From assembly GCF_032337135.1 (NCBI RefSeq), contig NZ_JAVXZZ010000001.1, positions 1,713,076 through 1,777,075 of the forward strand: 64,000 bases of DNA. The letters run 5' to 3'. The notes beneath the pieces are model-generated. The model was not told where the DNA came from. It searched no databases and was given only the letters and a program-made list of their open reading frames with translations. This document shows, in pieces, positions 44,242-52,249 of the stretch; the stretch's first letter is position 1; the number at the start of each line of letters is the position of its first letter. This DNA comes from Allorhodoferax sp032337135 (GTDB taxonomy: Bacteria > Pseudomonadota > Gammaproteobacteria > Burkholderiales > Burkholderiaceae_C). A program made the translations under genes and the position numbers.

Positions 44242-45234
44242 ATGAGCAAGCGCGTATTGATTCTGGGTGCCCGCGGCCGTTTCGGCCTGAGCGTGGCGAG
44301 GGCTTTTGCAGCCGCCGGGTGGCAGGTTTTTGGCCAGGTGCGGCCAGGCGCGAAGGTGCCTTCCACGGCCGGCATCGAGTGGCTGGCCACCGATATCCAC
44401 GACACCGAGGCGCTGTGCCGTGAGGCCGGCGGTGCACAGGTGGTGGTGCACGCCCTCAATCCGGCCTACACCTTGGCCGCCTGGCAGGCCGAAGTGCTGC
44501 CGCTGACCGAGGCGGCCCTGGCCATCGCCCACGGGCTGGGCGCCACGCTCATGGTGCCGGGAAACGTCTACAACTATGGCTCTGACGCTCCCACGCTGCT
44601 CAAGCCCGACACGCCACAGCAGGCCGATACGGTCTTGGGGCGCCTGCGCGTGGTCATGGAGGAGCGTCTGGCCGCAAGCACCGTCCAGACGGTGGTGGTG
44701 CGGGCAGGCAACTTCTTCGGACAGGGTACGGGCAGCTGGTTCGACACCGTCATGGCCAAGGAATTGCCCAAGGGCATCCTGCGCTACCCCGGTGCGCCCG
44801 GCGTGCACACGGCCTGGGCTTACCTTCCGGACTTGGCGCAGGCCTTTGTGCGTGTTGCCGAAAAACGCTCTGAGCTGGGTACGCATGCGGTGCTGCATTT
44901 TGCCGGCCACAACCTGTGTGCATCCGATTGGCAGGCCGTGCTCGCGGCACCGATGGTCGCGCGGGGCTGGCTGGCCGAGGGGCGCACGCCGGCGGTGAAA
45001 GCCTTGCCGGCCTGGATGCTGCGTCTGGCCGGTTGGTTCAGCCCGGTAATGGCGGCGCTGCACAGCATGCGCCACCTGTGGCAGCGCCCCTACGGCCTGG
45101 ACAACTACGCGCTGGTCCGGCTGATCGGGCCCGAGCCACGCACGCCCCTGGTGCAGGCGGCCAGTGCCGCTGTGGCGGAATTGCATGGTGCCGTGCCGTC
45201 CACGGAGAACAAAGCGGTTACAGTGGCGGCCTGA
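44242..45234 (+). CDS. NAD(P)-dependent epimerase/dehydratase-like protein
   Basis: 330 residues from the ATG at 44242 after TGGAGATGCAC. The NAD-binding motif is ILGARGRFGLSVARAFAAAG, a G-x-x-G-x-x-G variant (about 6-25). The extended-SDR centre contains VPGNVYNYGSD and VVVRAGNFFGQGTGSWFD. The Tyr-Lys dyad usual for the family is not obvious (VYNYGSD ... no close Lys), so this may be an atypical reductase. Divergent from a LysR gene, which probably regulates it. Confidence 0.75.
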   Translation: MSKRVLILGARGRFGLSVARAFAAAGWQVFGQVRPGAKVPSTAGIEWLATDIHDTEALCREAGGAQVVVHALNPAYTLAAWQAEVLPLTEAALAIAHGLGATLMVPGNVYNYGSDAPTLLKPDTPQQADTVLGRLRVVMEERLAASTVQTVVVRAGNFFGQGTGSWFDTVMAKELPKGILRYPGAPGVHTAWAYLPDLAQAFVRVAEKRSELGTHAVLHFAGHNLCASDWQAVLAAPMVARGWLAEGRTPAVKALPAWMLRLAGWFSPVMAALHSMRHLWQRPYGLDNYALVRLIGPEPRTPLVQAASAAVAELHGAVPSTENKAVTVAA

Positions 45235-45257
45235 CTGAGCGGGAGGCGGGTCCATAC

Positions 45258-46433
45258 ATGCAGCGTCGCAAATTCATTCGTCTGGCCGGTGGCGGCACCA
45301 TCGCCGCCGCGGTCGGTTCCACCGCCGCGCTCAGCGGCTGCAGTGCCCAGGTGCCGGACGAAGCCATTGAAGCCTGGCAGGACCCCTACAACACCGTCAC
45401 CAGCGGCGATGTGCGCCACTGGATCGTGAGCTACGCCATCCTGGCACCGCACTCGCACAACCTGCAGTCCTGGGTGGTGGACCTGCGTCGTCCGTTCGAA
45501 ATCTGGCTCTATTGCGACCCAAAACGCCTGCTGCCCGAGACCGACCCGCATGCGCGCCAGATCATGATGAGCCACGGCACCTTTCTGGAGCTGCTGGTCA
45601 TGGCTGCCAAGGAGCGCGCCTACCGGGCCGACATCACCCTGTTTCCCCAGGGTGAGTTTGCGGGTGACACGCCCGATGGCCGGCCCATTGCCCGGGTGCA
45701 TCTGAGCACCGACACCTCGGTGGCCAAGGACCCCCTGTTTGCGCAGATCCTGCAGCGCCACACCAATCGGGAGCTCTACGACCCGAAGCGGCCCGTGCCT
45801 TCGAGTGCCTGGCTGGCCATGGGTGCGAGCCTGGACACCTCGGTGCGCTTCGGCTTCGTCACCCAGGAAGATGAAGAGGCGATTGCCAAGCACCGCCAGA
45901 TCGCCAAGGAGGCCTACCGCATCGAGATGACGACGCCGCGCACGGTGCTGGAGTCCTACCGCTGGCTGCGCATGGGAGCGGGTGAGGTCAATGCCCACCG
46001 TGACGGCATCTCCATCATGGCGCCCCTGCCGGTGCTGCTGTCCAAGGTCGGGCTGTTCGATCGCAACAAGGCCCCGGCGCCGGACTCCTACGCCACCACC
46101 GGCGAGCTGGAAGATTTCGGCAAGAAGATCGCCTCGACCCCGGCCTTTGTCTGGCTCATGACGCGTGACAACAGCCGCGCCACGCAGATCGCCGCCGGCC
46201 GGGCCTGGGTGCGCCTGCAGCTGGAGGCCACGGCCCAGGGGCTGGCGATGCAACCGCTGTCGCAAGCTTTGCAGGAATATCCCGAGCAGCAACGCCCCTA
46301 CAACGACATCCACCGCCTGTGCGGCGCTGCCGCCACCGGCCAGACCTTGCAGATGTGGGCCCGCGTGGGCTTTGCCCCGCCCGTGCGCCCGGCGCCACGG
46401 CGCCCCTTTGCCGACTTCCTGCGCAAGGCCTGA
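45258..46433 (+). CDS. Acg-type nitroreductase-fold protein with Tat signal
   Basis: 391 residues. The N-terminus MQRRKFIRLAGGGTIAAAVG has a twin-arginine motif (RRKF) followed by a hydrophobic stretch and a Cys (LSGC), so it may be a Tat-exported lipoprotein-like enzyme. The rest matches the Acg family: YAILAPHSHNLQSWVVDL, SHGTFLELLVMAA and a double nitroreductase fold. Such proteins probably bind flavin; substrate unknown. It lies 23 nt after the epimerase-like gene and may be co-transcribed with it. Confidence 0.8.
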   Translation: MQRRKFIRLAGGGTIAAAVGSTAALSGCSAQVPDEAIEAWQDPYNTVTSGDVRHWIVSYAILAPHSHNLQSWVVDLRRPFEIWLYCDPKRLLPETDPHARQIMMSHGTFLELLVMAAKERAYRADITLFPQGEFAGDTPDGRPIARVHLSTDTSVAKDPLFAQILQRHTNRELYDPKRPVPSSAWLAMGASLDTSVRFGFVTQEDEEAIAKHRQIAKEAYRIEMTTPRTVLESYRWLRMGAGEVNAHRDGISIMAPLPVLLSKVGLFDRNKAPAPDSYATTGELEDFGKKIASTPAFVWLMTRDNSRATQIAAGRAWVRLQLEATAQGLAMQPLSQALQEYPEQQRPYNDIHRLCGAAATGQTLQMWARVGFAPPVRPAPRRPFADFLRKA

Positions 46434-46470
46434 TCACCCAGGCAGGCCCCTCTGGGGCAGGGACCGGCCA

Positions 46471-46875
46471 TCACTGGCGGGCGTCTGCAGCGAACCCCTG
46501 TGCGGCAAGCCAGGAAAATGCCTCGGTCCGGTTGTCACTGCGCCGGTAGTTCACCAAGGCTGACGCCCGCTGTGCCACGCTTTCCACCAGCAAACCGTGG
46601 AACTGGGAAGAGAAGATGTCGGTCACGGTGGTCAGGCCCTGGGCCACGCAGTCGTCAAAGAACACCCACCAGCGTTCCAGGGTTTCCGGCGTAGCGCCGT
46701 CCCAATGGCTCAGATCGCTGAGCATGGCCCACTGCGGGAACGTGCGCGCGGTCCATGCCGACTGCGCGGCCTGGTGCAGGGCCAAGACCGCTTCCATGTT
46801 CCAGGTATCCAGATAGCGCACCACCAGAATCGGGCCGTTCCACGCCATCGAAAAAAGACCGTGTTGACGCATCAT
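46471..46875 (-). CDS. Hypothetical protein (STAS/SpoIIAA-like?)
   Basis: 134 residues from the ATG at 46875 behind GGGAGAGG. No family recognised with certainty. The order VRYLDTWNMEAVLALHQAAQS, then MLSDLSHWDGATPETLERWW resembles short SpoIIAA/STAS-like proteins, but this is only an impression. High Trp and His content, no signal peptide. On the minus strand upstream of pncC, 66 nt away. Confidence 0.6.
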   Translation of the reverse strand: MMRQHGLFSMAWNGPILVVRYLDTWNMEAVLALHQAAQSAWTARTFPQWAMLSDLSHWDGATPETLERWWVFFDDCVAQGLTTVTDIFSSQFHGLLVESVAQRASALVNYRRSDNRTEAFSWLAAQGFAADARQ

Positions 46876-46941
46876 GCCTCTCCCATGCTAAGGGGCATCG
46901 TAGCCCTGCACGGTGCATCCGGCAGTGGGACTAACCCCAGA

Positions 46942-47460
46942 TCAGGCGGAAGTGGGCGTCAGTTGCCAAACCAGGCCGCGCAGGGCGTGTTCCATGGCGG
47001 CCTGGCGGACCGCCGCGCGGTCGCCGGCGAAATGCTGGCATGCGCTGACCACGCCCTGTGGGGTGGCCCAGGCGAACCACACCGTGCCCACGGGTTTGTC
47101 GGCACTGCCGCCGCTGGGGCCAGCGATGCCGGTCACGGCCACGGATACCTGGGCGGCCGCATGGGCGAGCGCCCCTGCGGCCATGGCGCGCGCCACCGGC
47201 TCGCTGACGGCCCCATGCCGGGCGATCAGCCCGCAATCCACCCCGAGCATGTCGGTCTTGGCCGCGTTCGAGTAGGTGACAAAGCCGCGCTCGAACCACT
47301 GGCTGGAGCCAGCCAGGTCGGTGCAGTGCGCGGCGATCAGGCCGCCGGTGCAACTCTCCGCCGTTGCCAGCATCCAGCCGCGCTGAAGCAGCAAATCGGC
47401 CAGAACCCCGCACAGTTCCTGCGCAGGAAGCTCCTGAATGAATAGCGGAAGAGGCGTCAT
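46942..47460 (-). CDS. pncC: Nicotinamide-nucleotide amidohydrolase PncC (CinA C-terminal domain)
   Basis: 172 residues. The CinA-C family motif LATAESCTGGLIAAHCTD (about 33-50), the GAVSEPVARAMAAGAL segment and VAVTGIAGPSGGS with GTVWFAW are intact. PncC deamidates nicotinamide mononucleotide to nicotinate mononucleotide for NAD recycling. The ATG at 47460 is 4 nt after pgpA. Residues 5-23 are encoded by a copy of the 57-nt repeat (R11), replacing the variable N-terminus. Confidence 0.9.
   Translation of the reverse strand: MTPLPLFIQELPAQELCGVLADLLLQRGWMLATAESCTGGLIAAHCTDLAGSSQWFERGFVTYSNAAKTDMLGVDCGLIARHGAVSEPVARAMAAGALAHAAAQVSVAVTGIAGPSGGSADKPVGTVWFAWATPQGVVSACQHFAGDRAAVRQAAMEHALRGLVWQLTPTSA
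47392..47448 (-). repeat. 57-nt dispersed repeat, copy R11 (inside pncC)
   Basis: Minus orientation, in frame near the pncC start. Anchors: CCGCTAT at 1-7, GGAGCT at 15-20, TGCGCA at 24-29, TGCGGG at 37-42, GGCC at 48-51 and ATTTG at 53-57. Translates to about residues 5-23 of PncC. Independent insertion or chance is possible; the full ungapped match favours homology. Confidence 0.6.
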
Positions 47461-47464
47461 GGCG

Positions 47465-48034
47465 TCAGATGAAGCGCCACAGCGCAATCACGAACAGCGT
47501 GCAGGCCGCGGCCACCAGGTCGTCGAGCATGATGCCCCAGCCGGCCTTGGCCCAGGCATGGCGGTCCACGCCGGGCTGCAGGTGGTGGAACAGGCGGTCG
47601 GCCCAGCCCACCGGGCCGGGTTTGACGGCATCGAAGAAGCGGAACAGGCCGAAGGCCATGACTTGGCCGACCAGCGAGGTGGGTGTCACCAACCACAGCA
47701 CCAGCCAGAAGGCCACCACTTCGTCCCAGACAACGGCGCCGGGGTCAAGAATTCCCATGTTGCGGGCGGCCACCGTGCAGGCCCACCAGCCCACCGGAAT
47801 GGACAGTGCAATCAGCACGCCCCAGCGCAGGTCGTCCATCCACGGTGACAGCAGCACGAATGACAGCCAGGCCCACGCGGTGCCGGCCGTGCCAGGGGCA
47901 ATGCGCGACAGACCGGAGCCAAAGCCCAGCGCCAGCATGTGGGCCGGGTGGGCAAACAGAAAGCCCCAGCCAGGGCGGGCCTTCGGGGCGGTGCTGTCGT
48001 TGTCTTGCGGGAATACGGTCAAAGGCTCGGTCAT
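47465..48034 (-). CDS. pgpA: Phosphatidylglycerophosphatase A
   Basis: Dephosphorylates phosphatidylglycerol phosphate in the inner membrane. 189 residues. Family motifs GSGLSRIAPGTAGTAWAW (about 39-56) and DPGAVVWDEVVAFWLVLW (about 97-114), plus the terminal WAKAGWGIMLDDLVAA. Four hydrophobic helices. pgpA usually follows thiL directly; here it is separated from thiL by two plus-strand genes. Its stop is 4 nt before pncC, so those two are coupled. Confidence 0.93.
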   Translation of the reverse strand: MTEPLTVFPQDNDSTAPKARPGWGFLFAHPAHMLALGFGSGLSRIAPGTAGTAWAWLSFVLLSPWMDDLRWGVLIALSIPVGWWACTVAARNMGILDPGAVVWDEVVAFWLVLWLVTPTSLVGQVMAFGLFRFFDAVKPGPVGWADRLFHHLQPGVDRHAWAKAGWGIMLDDLVAAACTLFVIALWRFI

Positions 48035-48237
48035 GGCGGTTGATTATCCCTGCCCGGACTCCCCCGCCGTGGCGTGCAGCCTACTGACACGACGTTGTCA
48101 GCAGGGCAGGCGCATCCTTGGGGCTTCGTTGAACCCCCTCGGAATACACCATGAGAAACGCCAACAGCGGGCTCGCGGCGCCCCTGGCACACGCTGGAAG
48201 GCCAGCGCGTCAGACAGCAGGTCCAGCAGCCCACGCC

Positions 48238-48729
48238 ATGCAGCAACTCGACATGCCCTTCGCCGCAGCATCGGGCGCGCCACGGCGCAACTGGATCGCG
48301 GTGGCCAGCGCGGAGCATGCCCTGCGCGGCTGCGCCGAACCCGCCCGGGGCTTCATGCAGGTGTGCCACGGCAAGTGTGCGCCGCTCAAGCGCCTGCGTG
48401 GCGGAGACCGGGTGGTGTATTACGCTCCCACCCGCACCATGGGCGGCAAGGACAAGGTGCAGGCCTTCGTCTCGGCCGGGTTGGTTCAGGAGGGCGAACC
48501 CTATCGGTTCGATATGGGCGGGGGCTTTGTGCCCTACCGGCGCGACGTGGCCTATGTGCCGGTGCAGCCGGCGCCCATCGTGCCGCTACTGGACCAGCTC
48601 GACTTCGTGGAGGACCGCCAGCGCTGGGGCTACAAGTTCCGCTTCGGCCTGTTCGAGGTGGGTGATGCCGACATGCGCCGCATCGTGCAGGCGATGCAGG
48701 CGCCCTTGGAATTGCTTCACTTTTCATAG
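48238..48729 (+). CDS. EVE domain protein
   Basis: 163 residues from the ATG at 48238; further ATGs 5 codons later and 29 codons earlier exist. EVE/YTH-like fold motif NWIAVASAEHALRGCA, then GDRVVYYAPTRTMGGKDKVQAFVSAG (parts) and VPYRRDVAYVPV. EVE domains bind modified nucleotides in DNA or RNA. The last seven codons and TAG stop come from repeat copy R5. Followed by a WYL regulator gene on the same strand; the pair splits thiL from pgpA. Confidence 0.82.
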   Translation: MQQLDMPFAAASGAPRRNWIAVASAEHALRGCAEPARGFMQVCHGKCAPLKRLRGGDRVVYYAPTRTMGGKDKVQAFVSAGLVQEGEPYRFDMGGGFVPYRRDVAYVPVQPAPIVPLLDQLDFVEDRQRWGYKFRFGLFEVGDADMRRIVQAMQAPLELLHFS

Positions 48730-48768
48730 CTGCTTGCGCAGGTATCATGCGGGTCAACGCCTCCAAAC
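48712..48768 (+). repeat. 57-nt dispersed repeat, copy R5 (EVE gene 3' end)
   Basis: Plus orientation: TTGCTTCA at 1-8, CATAGCTGCTTGCGCAG at 14-30, ATGCGGGTC at 36-44. The EVE gene uses the TAG at positions 16-18 as stop; the rest lies before the WYL gene. Confidence 0.8.
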
Positions 48769-48786
48769 ACCTGCACATTCCTTGCC

Positions 48787-49506
48787 ATGCGCCGCGCCGA
48801 CCGCCTGTTCCAGATTGTCCAGCTCATCCGTGGGCGGCGCCTGAGCACGGCGGCCTGGCTGGCGCAGCGGCTCGAAGTGAGCGAGCGCACCATCTACCGC
48901 GATGTGGCCGACCTGCAGGCGCAGGGCGTGCCCATCGAGGGCGAGGCTGGCGTGGGCTACCGGCTGGGCCGGGGCTTTGAATTGCCGCCGCTGATGTTCT
49001 CGGTGCAGGAAGCGCAGGCGCTGGTGGCCAGCGTGCGCATGTCCCAGGGGTGGCAAGACCCGGCGCTGGCCCAGGCTTCGCAGGTGGCGTTGGGCAAGAT
49101 CCTTTCGGTGCTGCCGCCCGCCGCCCGCACGGCAGCACAAGGCATGGCCGTGTATGCGCCGCCCATCGGCCTGGAGCCTGCGGTGCAGACGGCGCTGGCG
49201 GGCCTGCGCGAGGCGGCGCATCGACGCCAGCGCGTACGGCTGTCCTACGCCGACGCCGAGGCGCAGGTGTCCGAGCGCACCGTGCGCCCGCTGGGCTGCT
49301 TCTTCTGGGGCCGGGTCTGGACGCTGGCGGCCTGGTGCGAATCGCGGAGGGACTTCCGCAGCTTCCGGCTCGACCGCATCCGGCAATGGCGCGTGGAGGA
49401 AGGGGCCGGGGCGCGGTTCGCGGATGAAGCGGGCAAGACCCTGGGTGACTTCCTGCGTCGCGCGGCACCACCGGGCACGCAGGAACGGCTGACCGAAGGG
49501 TCTTAG
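48787..49506 (+). CDS. YafY-type HTH/WYL transcriptional regulator
   Basis: 239 residues. N-terminal HTH_11 (about 1-60: LAQRLEVSERTIYRDVADLQAQGVPIEGE in part) and a WYL domain (about 135-225: QRVRLSYADAEAQVSERTVRPLGCFFWGRVWTLAAWC in part) with the FRSFRLDRI ending. WYL proteins respond to nucleic-acid or nucleotide ligands and regulate DNA-damage and defence genes; the target here is unknown. Its stop overlaps thiL by 4 nt. Confidence 0.9.
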   Translation: MRRADRLFQIVQLIRGRRLSTAAWLAQRLEVSERTIYRDVADLQAQGVPIEGEAGVGYRLGRGFELPPLMFSVQEAQALVASVRMSQGWQDPALAQASQVALGKILSVLPPAARTAAQGMAVYAPPIGLEPAVQTALAGLREAAHRRQRVRLSYADAEAQVSERTVRPLGCFFWGRVWTLAAWCESRRDFRSFRLDRIRQWRVEEGAGARFADEAGKTLGDFLRRAAPPGTQERLTEGS

Positions 49507-50504
49507 CGCGCGAAGTGGTCAAAGGACCGCACGGCCAGCGTGACCGGGGTGCCTTGGGCATCCACCACACGCAAGCCGGCTTCGGCTTCGATTCGCCCGA
49601 TGCGGTGCACCGGCACGCCACACGCCTGAGCGGCCTGCTGCACGTCCTCGCGGCGGGTCGGTGGGGCGCAAAAGACCAGTTCATAGTCGTCCCCACCGGC
49701 CAGCACGCATTGCTGTGCCAGGGCCAAGGCTTGCGGATCGTTTTGGCCTGCAGCCCGCAAAAACTGTGCGCAGACAGCTCCTGAAAGCATAGCGGCTGTC
49801 AGATCGATGCGGGCCCCGACGCCGGAGCGTTCCAGGATGTGGCCAAGATCTCCCAGCAGGCCATCGCTCACATCGGCACAGGCGCTGGCCATGCCGCGCA
49901 ATGCGGTGCCCAGCGCCACGCGCGGGGTAGGGCATTCGAGCCGTTGACGGGTCTGCTGCAGCAGCGTGTCGTCCAGCTGCACGCGGCCTAGCAGGGCTTG
50001 CAGCCCCAGCGCGGCATCGCCCAGCGAGCCGCTGACCCAAAGGTCGTCGCCCACCCGGGCGCCACTGCGCAGCAGCGCCTGTCCTTGGGGTACTTCGCCA
50101 AAGACCGTGATGCAGAGGTTCAATGGCCCCTGGGTGGTGTCGCCGCCGACGAGGGCGCAACCATGGGCATCGGCCAAGGCAAACAGGCCCTGGGCAAAGC
50201 CTTCGAGCCAAGCGGGCTGGGCCTCGGGCAAGGCCAGCGCCAGGGTAAAGGCCAGTGGTCGCGCGCCGCAGGCGGCCAGGTCCGACAGGTTCACGGCCAG
50301 CGCCTTGTGGCCCAGGGTGCGCGGGTCCACATCGGCAAAGAAATGCCGGCCACTGACCAGCATGTCGCTGGAGACGGCCAGCTGCATGCCGGGCCCCGGC
50401 GTGATCAGTGCACAGTCGTCGCCAATGCCGAGGTCTACCCCCTGGCGTGCACGTGGTGGAATCGGGCGATCGAAGTAGCGGCGGATGAGTTCGAATTCAC
50501 CCAT
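49503..50504 (-). CDS. thiL: Thiamine-monophosphate kinase
   Basis: Phosphorylates TMP to thiamine diphosphate. 333 residues, about 10 longer than E. coli ThiL. Motifs: N-terminal FELIRRYFDRP and GIGDDCALITPG (Mg-ATP), VNLSDLAACGARP, GGDTTQGPL, SGSLGDAALGL, SDGLLGDLGHILERS and GGDDYELVFCAP, all present. About residues 237-256 come from a copy of the 57-nt repeat (R6) between SDGLL and GGDDYEL. ApaG lies upstream on the same strand. Confidence 0.93.
   Translation of the reverse strand: MGEFELIRRYFDRPIPPRARQGVDLGIGDDCALITPGPGMQLAVSSDMLVSGRHFFADVDPRTLGHKALAVNLSDLAACGARPLAFTLALALPEAQPAWLEGFAQGLFALADAHGCALVGGDTTQGPLNLCITVFGEVPQGQALLRSGARVGDDLWVSGSLGDAALGLQALLGRVQLDDTLLQQTRQRLECPTPRVALGTALRGMASACADVSDGLLGDLGHILERSGVGARIDLTAAMLSGAVCAQFLRAAGQNDPQALALAQQCVLAGGDDYELVFCAPPTRREDVQQAAQACGVPVHRIGRIEAEAGLRVVDAQGTPVTLAVRSFDHFAR
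49739..49795 (-). repeat. 57-nt dispersed repeat, copy R6 (inside thiL)
   Basis: Minus orientation, in frame in thiL. Anchors: CCGCTATG at 1-8, AGGAGCTG at 14-21, TGCGCA at 24-29, TGCGGGCTGCAGGCCAAAA at 37-55. Translates as about AMLSGAVCAQFLRAAGQN. Confidence 0.8.
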
Positions 50505-50522
50505 GGGATGTCCGTGGGCGCG

Positions 50523-50921
50523 TCAGTGCAGCGTGCGCGGGGGCGCTTCGTCCTGGCCGGACACGGCGTCCAGCACGAACATGGGGATGTCGATGTCGAA
50601 GCGCTCTCCGTCTTCGGCGACGAAGAAGAAGCTGCCGTGCATGGTGCCGGTGGGCGTGCGCAGGCGGGTGCCGCTGGTGTATTCGAACGACTGGCCGGGC
50701 TTGAGCAGGGGCTGCTGCCCCACCACGCCCAGACCCTTGACCTTTTCGGTGAAGCCGTTGGCGTCGTTCACGTTCCAGCTGCGGGCGATGAGCTGGGCGG
50801 TGACATCACCGGTGTTGGTGATGGTGATGGTGTAGGCAAAGACGTAGGCGTCGTCCTCGGGAGAGGACTGCTCTGGGAGGTACTGGGGTTGTACTTCGAT
50901 GGTGAAGTGGTACTTGGCCAT
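50523..50921 (-). CDS. apaG: Co2+/Mg2+ efflux protein ApaG
   Basis: 132 residues from the ATG at 50921 (MAKYHFTIEVQPQYL). Conserved YVFAYTITITNTG, ARSWNVNDANG, GVVGQQPLLKPGQSFEYTSG and TGTMHGSF mark ApaG, a fibronectin-III-like protein of unclear biochemical role, linked to cobalt and magnesium resistance and to Ap4A metabolism by genetics. Directly upstream of thiL, 18 nt, same strand. Confidence 0.94.
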   Translation of the reverse strand: MAKYHFTIEVQPQYLPEQSSPEDDAYVFAYTITITNTGDVTAQLIARSWNVNDANGFTEKVKGLGVVGQQPLLKPGQSFEYTSGTRLRTPTGTMHGSFFFVAEDGERFDIDIPMFVLDAVSGQDEAPPRTLH

Positions 50922-51029
50922 GGGGCGATGGTAGCCCAAAGGGTGTTGTGCAGCACGGCCCATGTCTGCACAACAGGATTTCCCTTGGGGCTACCCAGCC
51001 GCTGCGGAGCGTCCCACCAAAGCCAAAAA

Positions 51030-51050
51030 GGCACCGGGTTTACCGGTGCC
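51030..51050 (-). terminator. Terminator of the small Ala-rich gene
   Basis: 8-bp inverted repeat GGCACCGG / CCGGTGCC with a 5-nt loop, preceded by AAAAA on the plus strand (T run on the minus strand). 24 nt after the stop of the small gene. Confidence 0.85.
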
Positions 51051-51073
51051 TCGGGCTGGCGACTGGTCGCAGC

Positions 51074-51346
51074 TTATTTGGTGGCGGCTTCAGCCTTCTT
51101 GGCCTTCTTGGCCTTCTTTTCCTTCTTCACTGCGGGCTTGGCTGCAGCTTCAGCGGCCGGAGCAGCAGCGGGCTTGGCTGCGGGTGCCGCAGCGGCGGCT
51201 GGGGCAGGAGCTGCGGGGGCAGCGGCTGCAGCGGGAGCAGCGGGAGCAGCAGGCTTGGCCGGGGCGGCAGCGGGTGCCTGGGCGAAGGAGACGGCAGCAA
51301 CGCCAGTCAACACGGTAGCAGCGATCAGGGATTTGATGTTCAACAT
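51074..51346 (-). CDS. Exported Ala/Pro-rich protein with Lys-rich tail
   Basis: 90 residues from the ATG at 51346 (MLNIKSLIAATVLTG). A signal peptide ends SFAQ (about residue 22). A long Ala/Pro low-complexity stretch (about 23-70) leads to a basic end KKEKKAKKAKKAEAATK. No known domain. It shares its architecture with the protein at 3929-4132. Such low-complexity repeats can also come from replication slippage. Confidence 0.75.
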   Translation of the reverse strand: MLNIKSLIAATVLTGVAAVSFAQAPAAAPAKPAAPAAPAAAAAPAAPAPAAAAAPAAKPAAAPAAEAAAKPAVKKEKKAKKAKKAEAATK

Positions 51347-51537
51347 GGTCAGGTACTCACTATGAAAAGACTGTCGCATGGGCTCCGACTGTCTAGAGCG
51401 AGCTCCGATGTTTTTCAGAGCTTGTGTCCTTAACGCCCGGTGTACCGGGCTGTTGACCGCCTTTACACGGCTTTACAGGCGTGTTCCTGGCACACGGATC
51501 GTGACTGGCCGTTTGGGGCCGCCGATAGAATGCCGCC

Positions 51538-52215
51538 ATGACCTACCGTATTGCCCCTTCCATCCTCTCCGCTGACTTTGCCCGCCTGGGGCAGGAAGTG
51601 TCGGACGTGATCGCCGCTGGCGCCGACTGGATCCATTTCGACGTGATGGACAACCACTATGTGCCCAACCTGACCTTCGGTCCCATGGTGTGCCAGGCGC
51701 TCAAGCCGCATGCCAAGACACCGGCCGGTGTGGCCGTGCCCATCGACGTGCATCTAATGATTTCTCCGGTCGATGCCTTGGCTGCTGGCTTTGCCGAAGC
51801 CGGTGCTGATCTCATCAGCTTCCACCCCGATGCCTCCAGCCATGTGCACCGCTCCATTCAGGCCATCAAGTCCAAGGGGGTGAAAGCCGGGCTGGTGTTC
51901 AACCCGGCCGAGCCGCTCGACGTGCTGGACTGGGTCATCGACGACATCGACCTCGTGCTCATCATGAGCGTGAACCCGGGCTTTGGTGGCCAGAGCTTCA
52001 TCGACTCGGCCCTGCGCAAGATCGAAGACGTGCGCCGCCGTATCGATGCCTGTGGCAAGGACATTCGCCTCGAAGTGGACGGCGGCATCAAGACCGACAA
52101 CATCCGCCGCGTGGCCGACGCGGGTGCCGATACCTTTGTGGCGGGCAGCGCCATCTTCGGCAAGCCCGACTACAAGGGCGTGATCGACGCCATGCGGGCC
52201 CAGCTGGCGGCCTGA
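51538..52215 (+). CDS. rpe: Ribulose-phosphate 3-epimerase
   Basis: Interconverts ribulose-5-P and xylulose-5-P (pentose phosphate and Calvin cycles). 225 residues. Motifs: IAPSILSADFARLG, DWIHFDVMDNHYVPNLTFG (metal His and Asp), SVNPGFGGQSFI and LEVDGGIKTDN, and the final VAGSAIFGKPDY. Normal length. Upstream 190 bp of sequence to the divergent Ala-rich gene holds no other feature I can support. Confidence 0.96.
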   Translation: MTYRIAPSILSADFARLGQEVSDVIAAGADWIHFDVMDNHYVPNLTFGPMVCQALKPHAKTPAGVAVPIDVHLMISPVDALAAGFAEAGADLISFHPDASSHVHRSIQAIKSKGVKAGLVFNPAEPLDVLDWVIDDIDLVLIMSVNPGFGGQSFIDSALRKIEDVRRRIDACGKDIRLEVDGGIKTDNIRRVADAGADTFVAGSAIFGKPDYKGVIDAMRAQLAA

Positions 52216-52249
52216 TTCGGGTACGGGGGAGCGGTCCGGGTCCCGCGCT

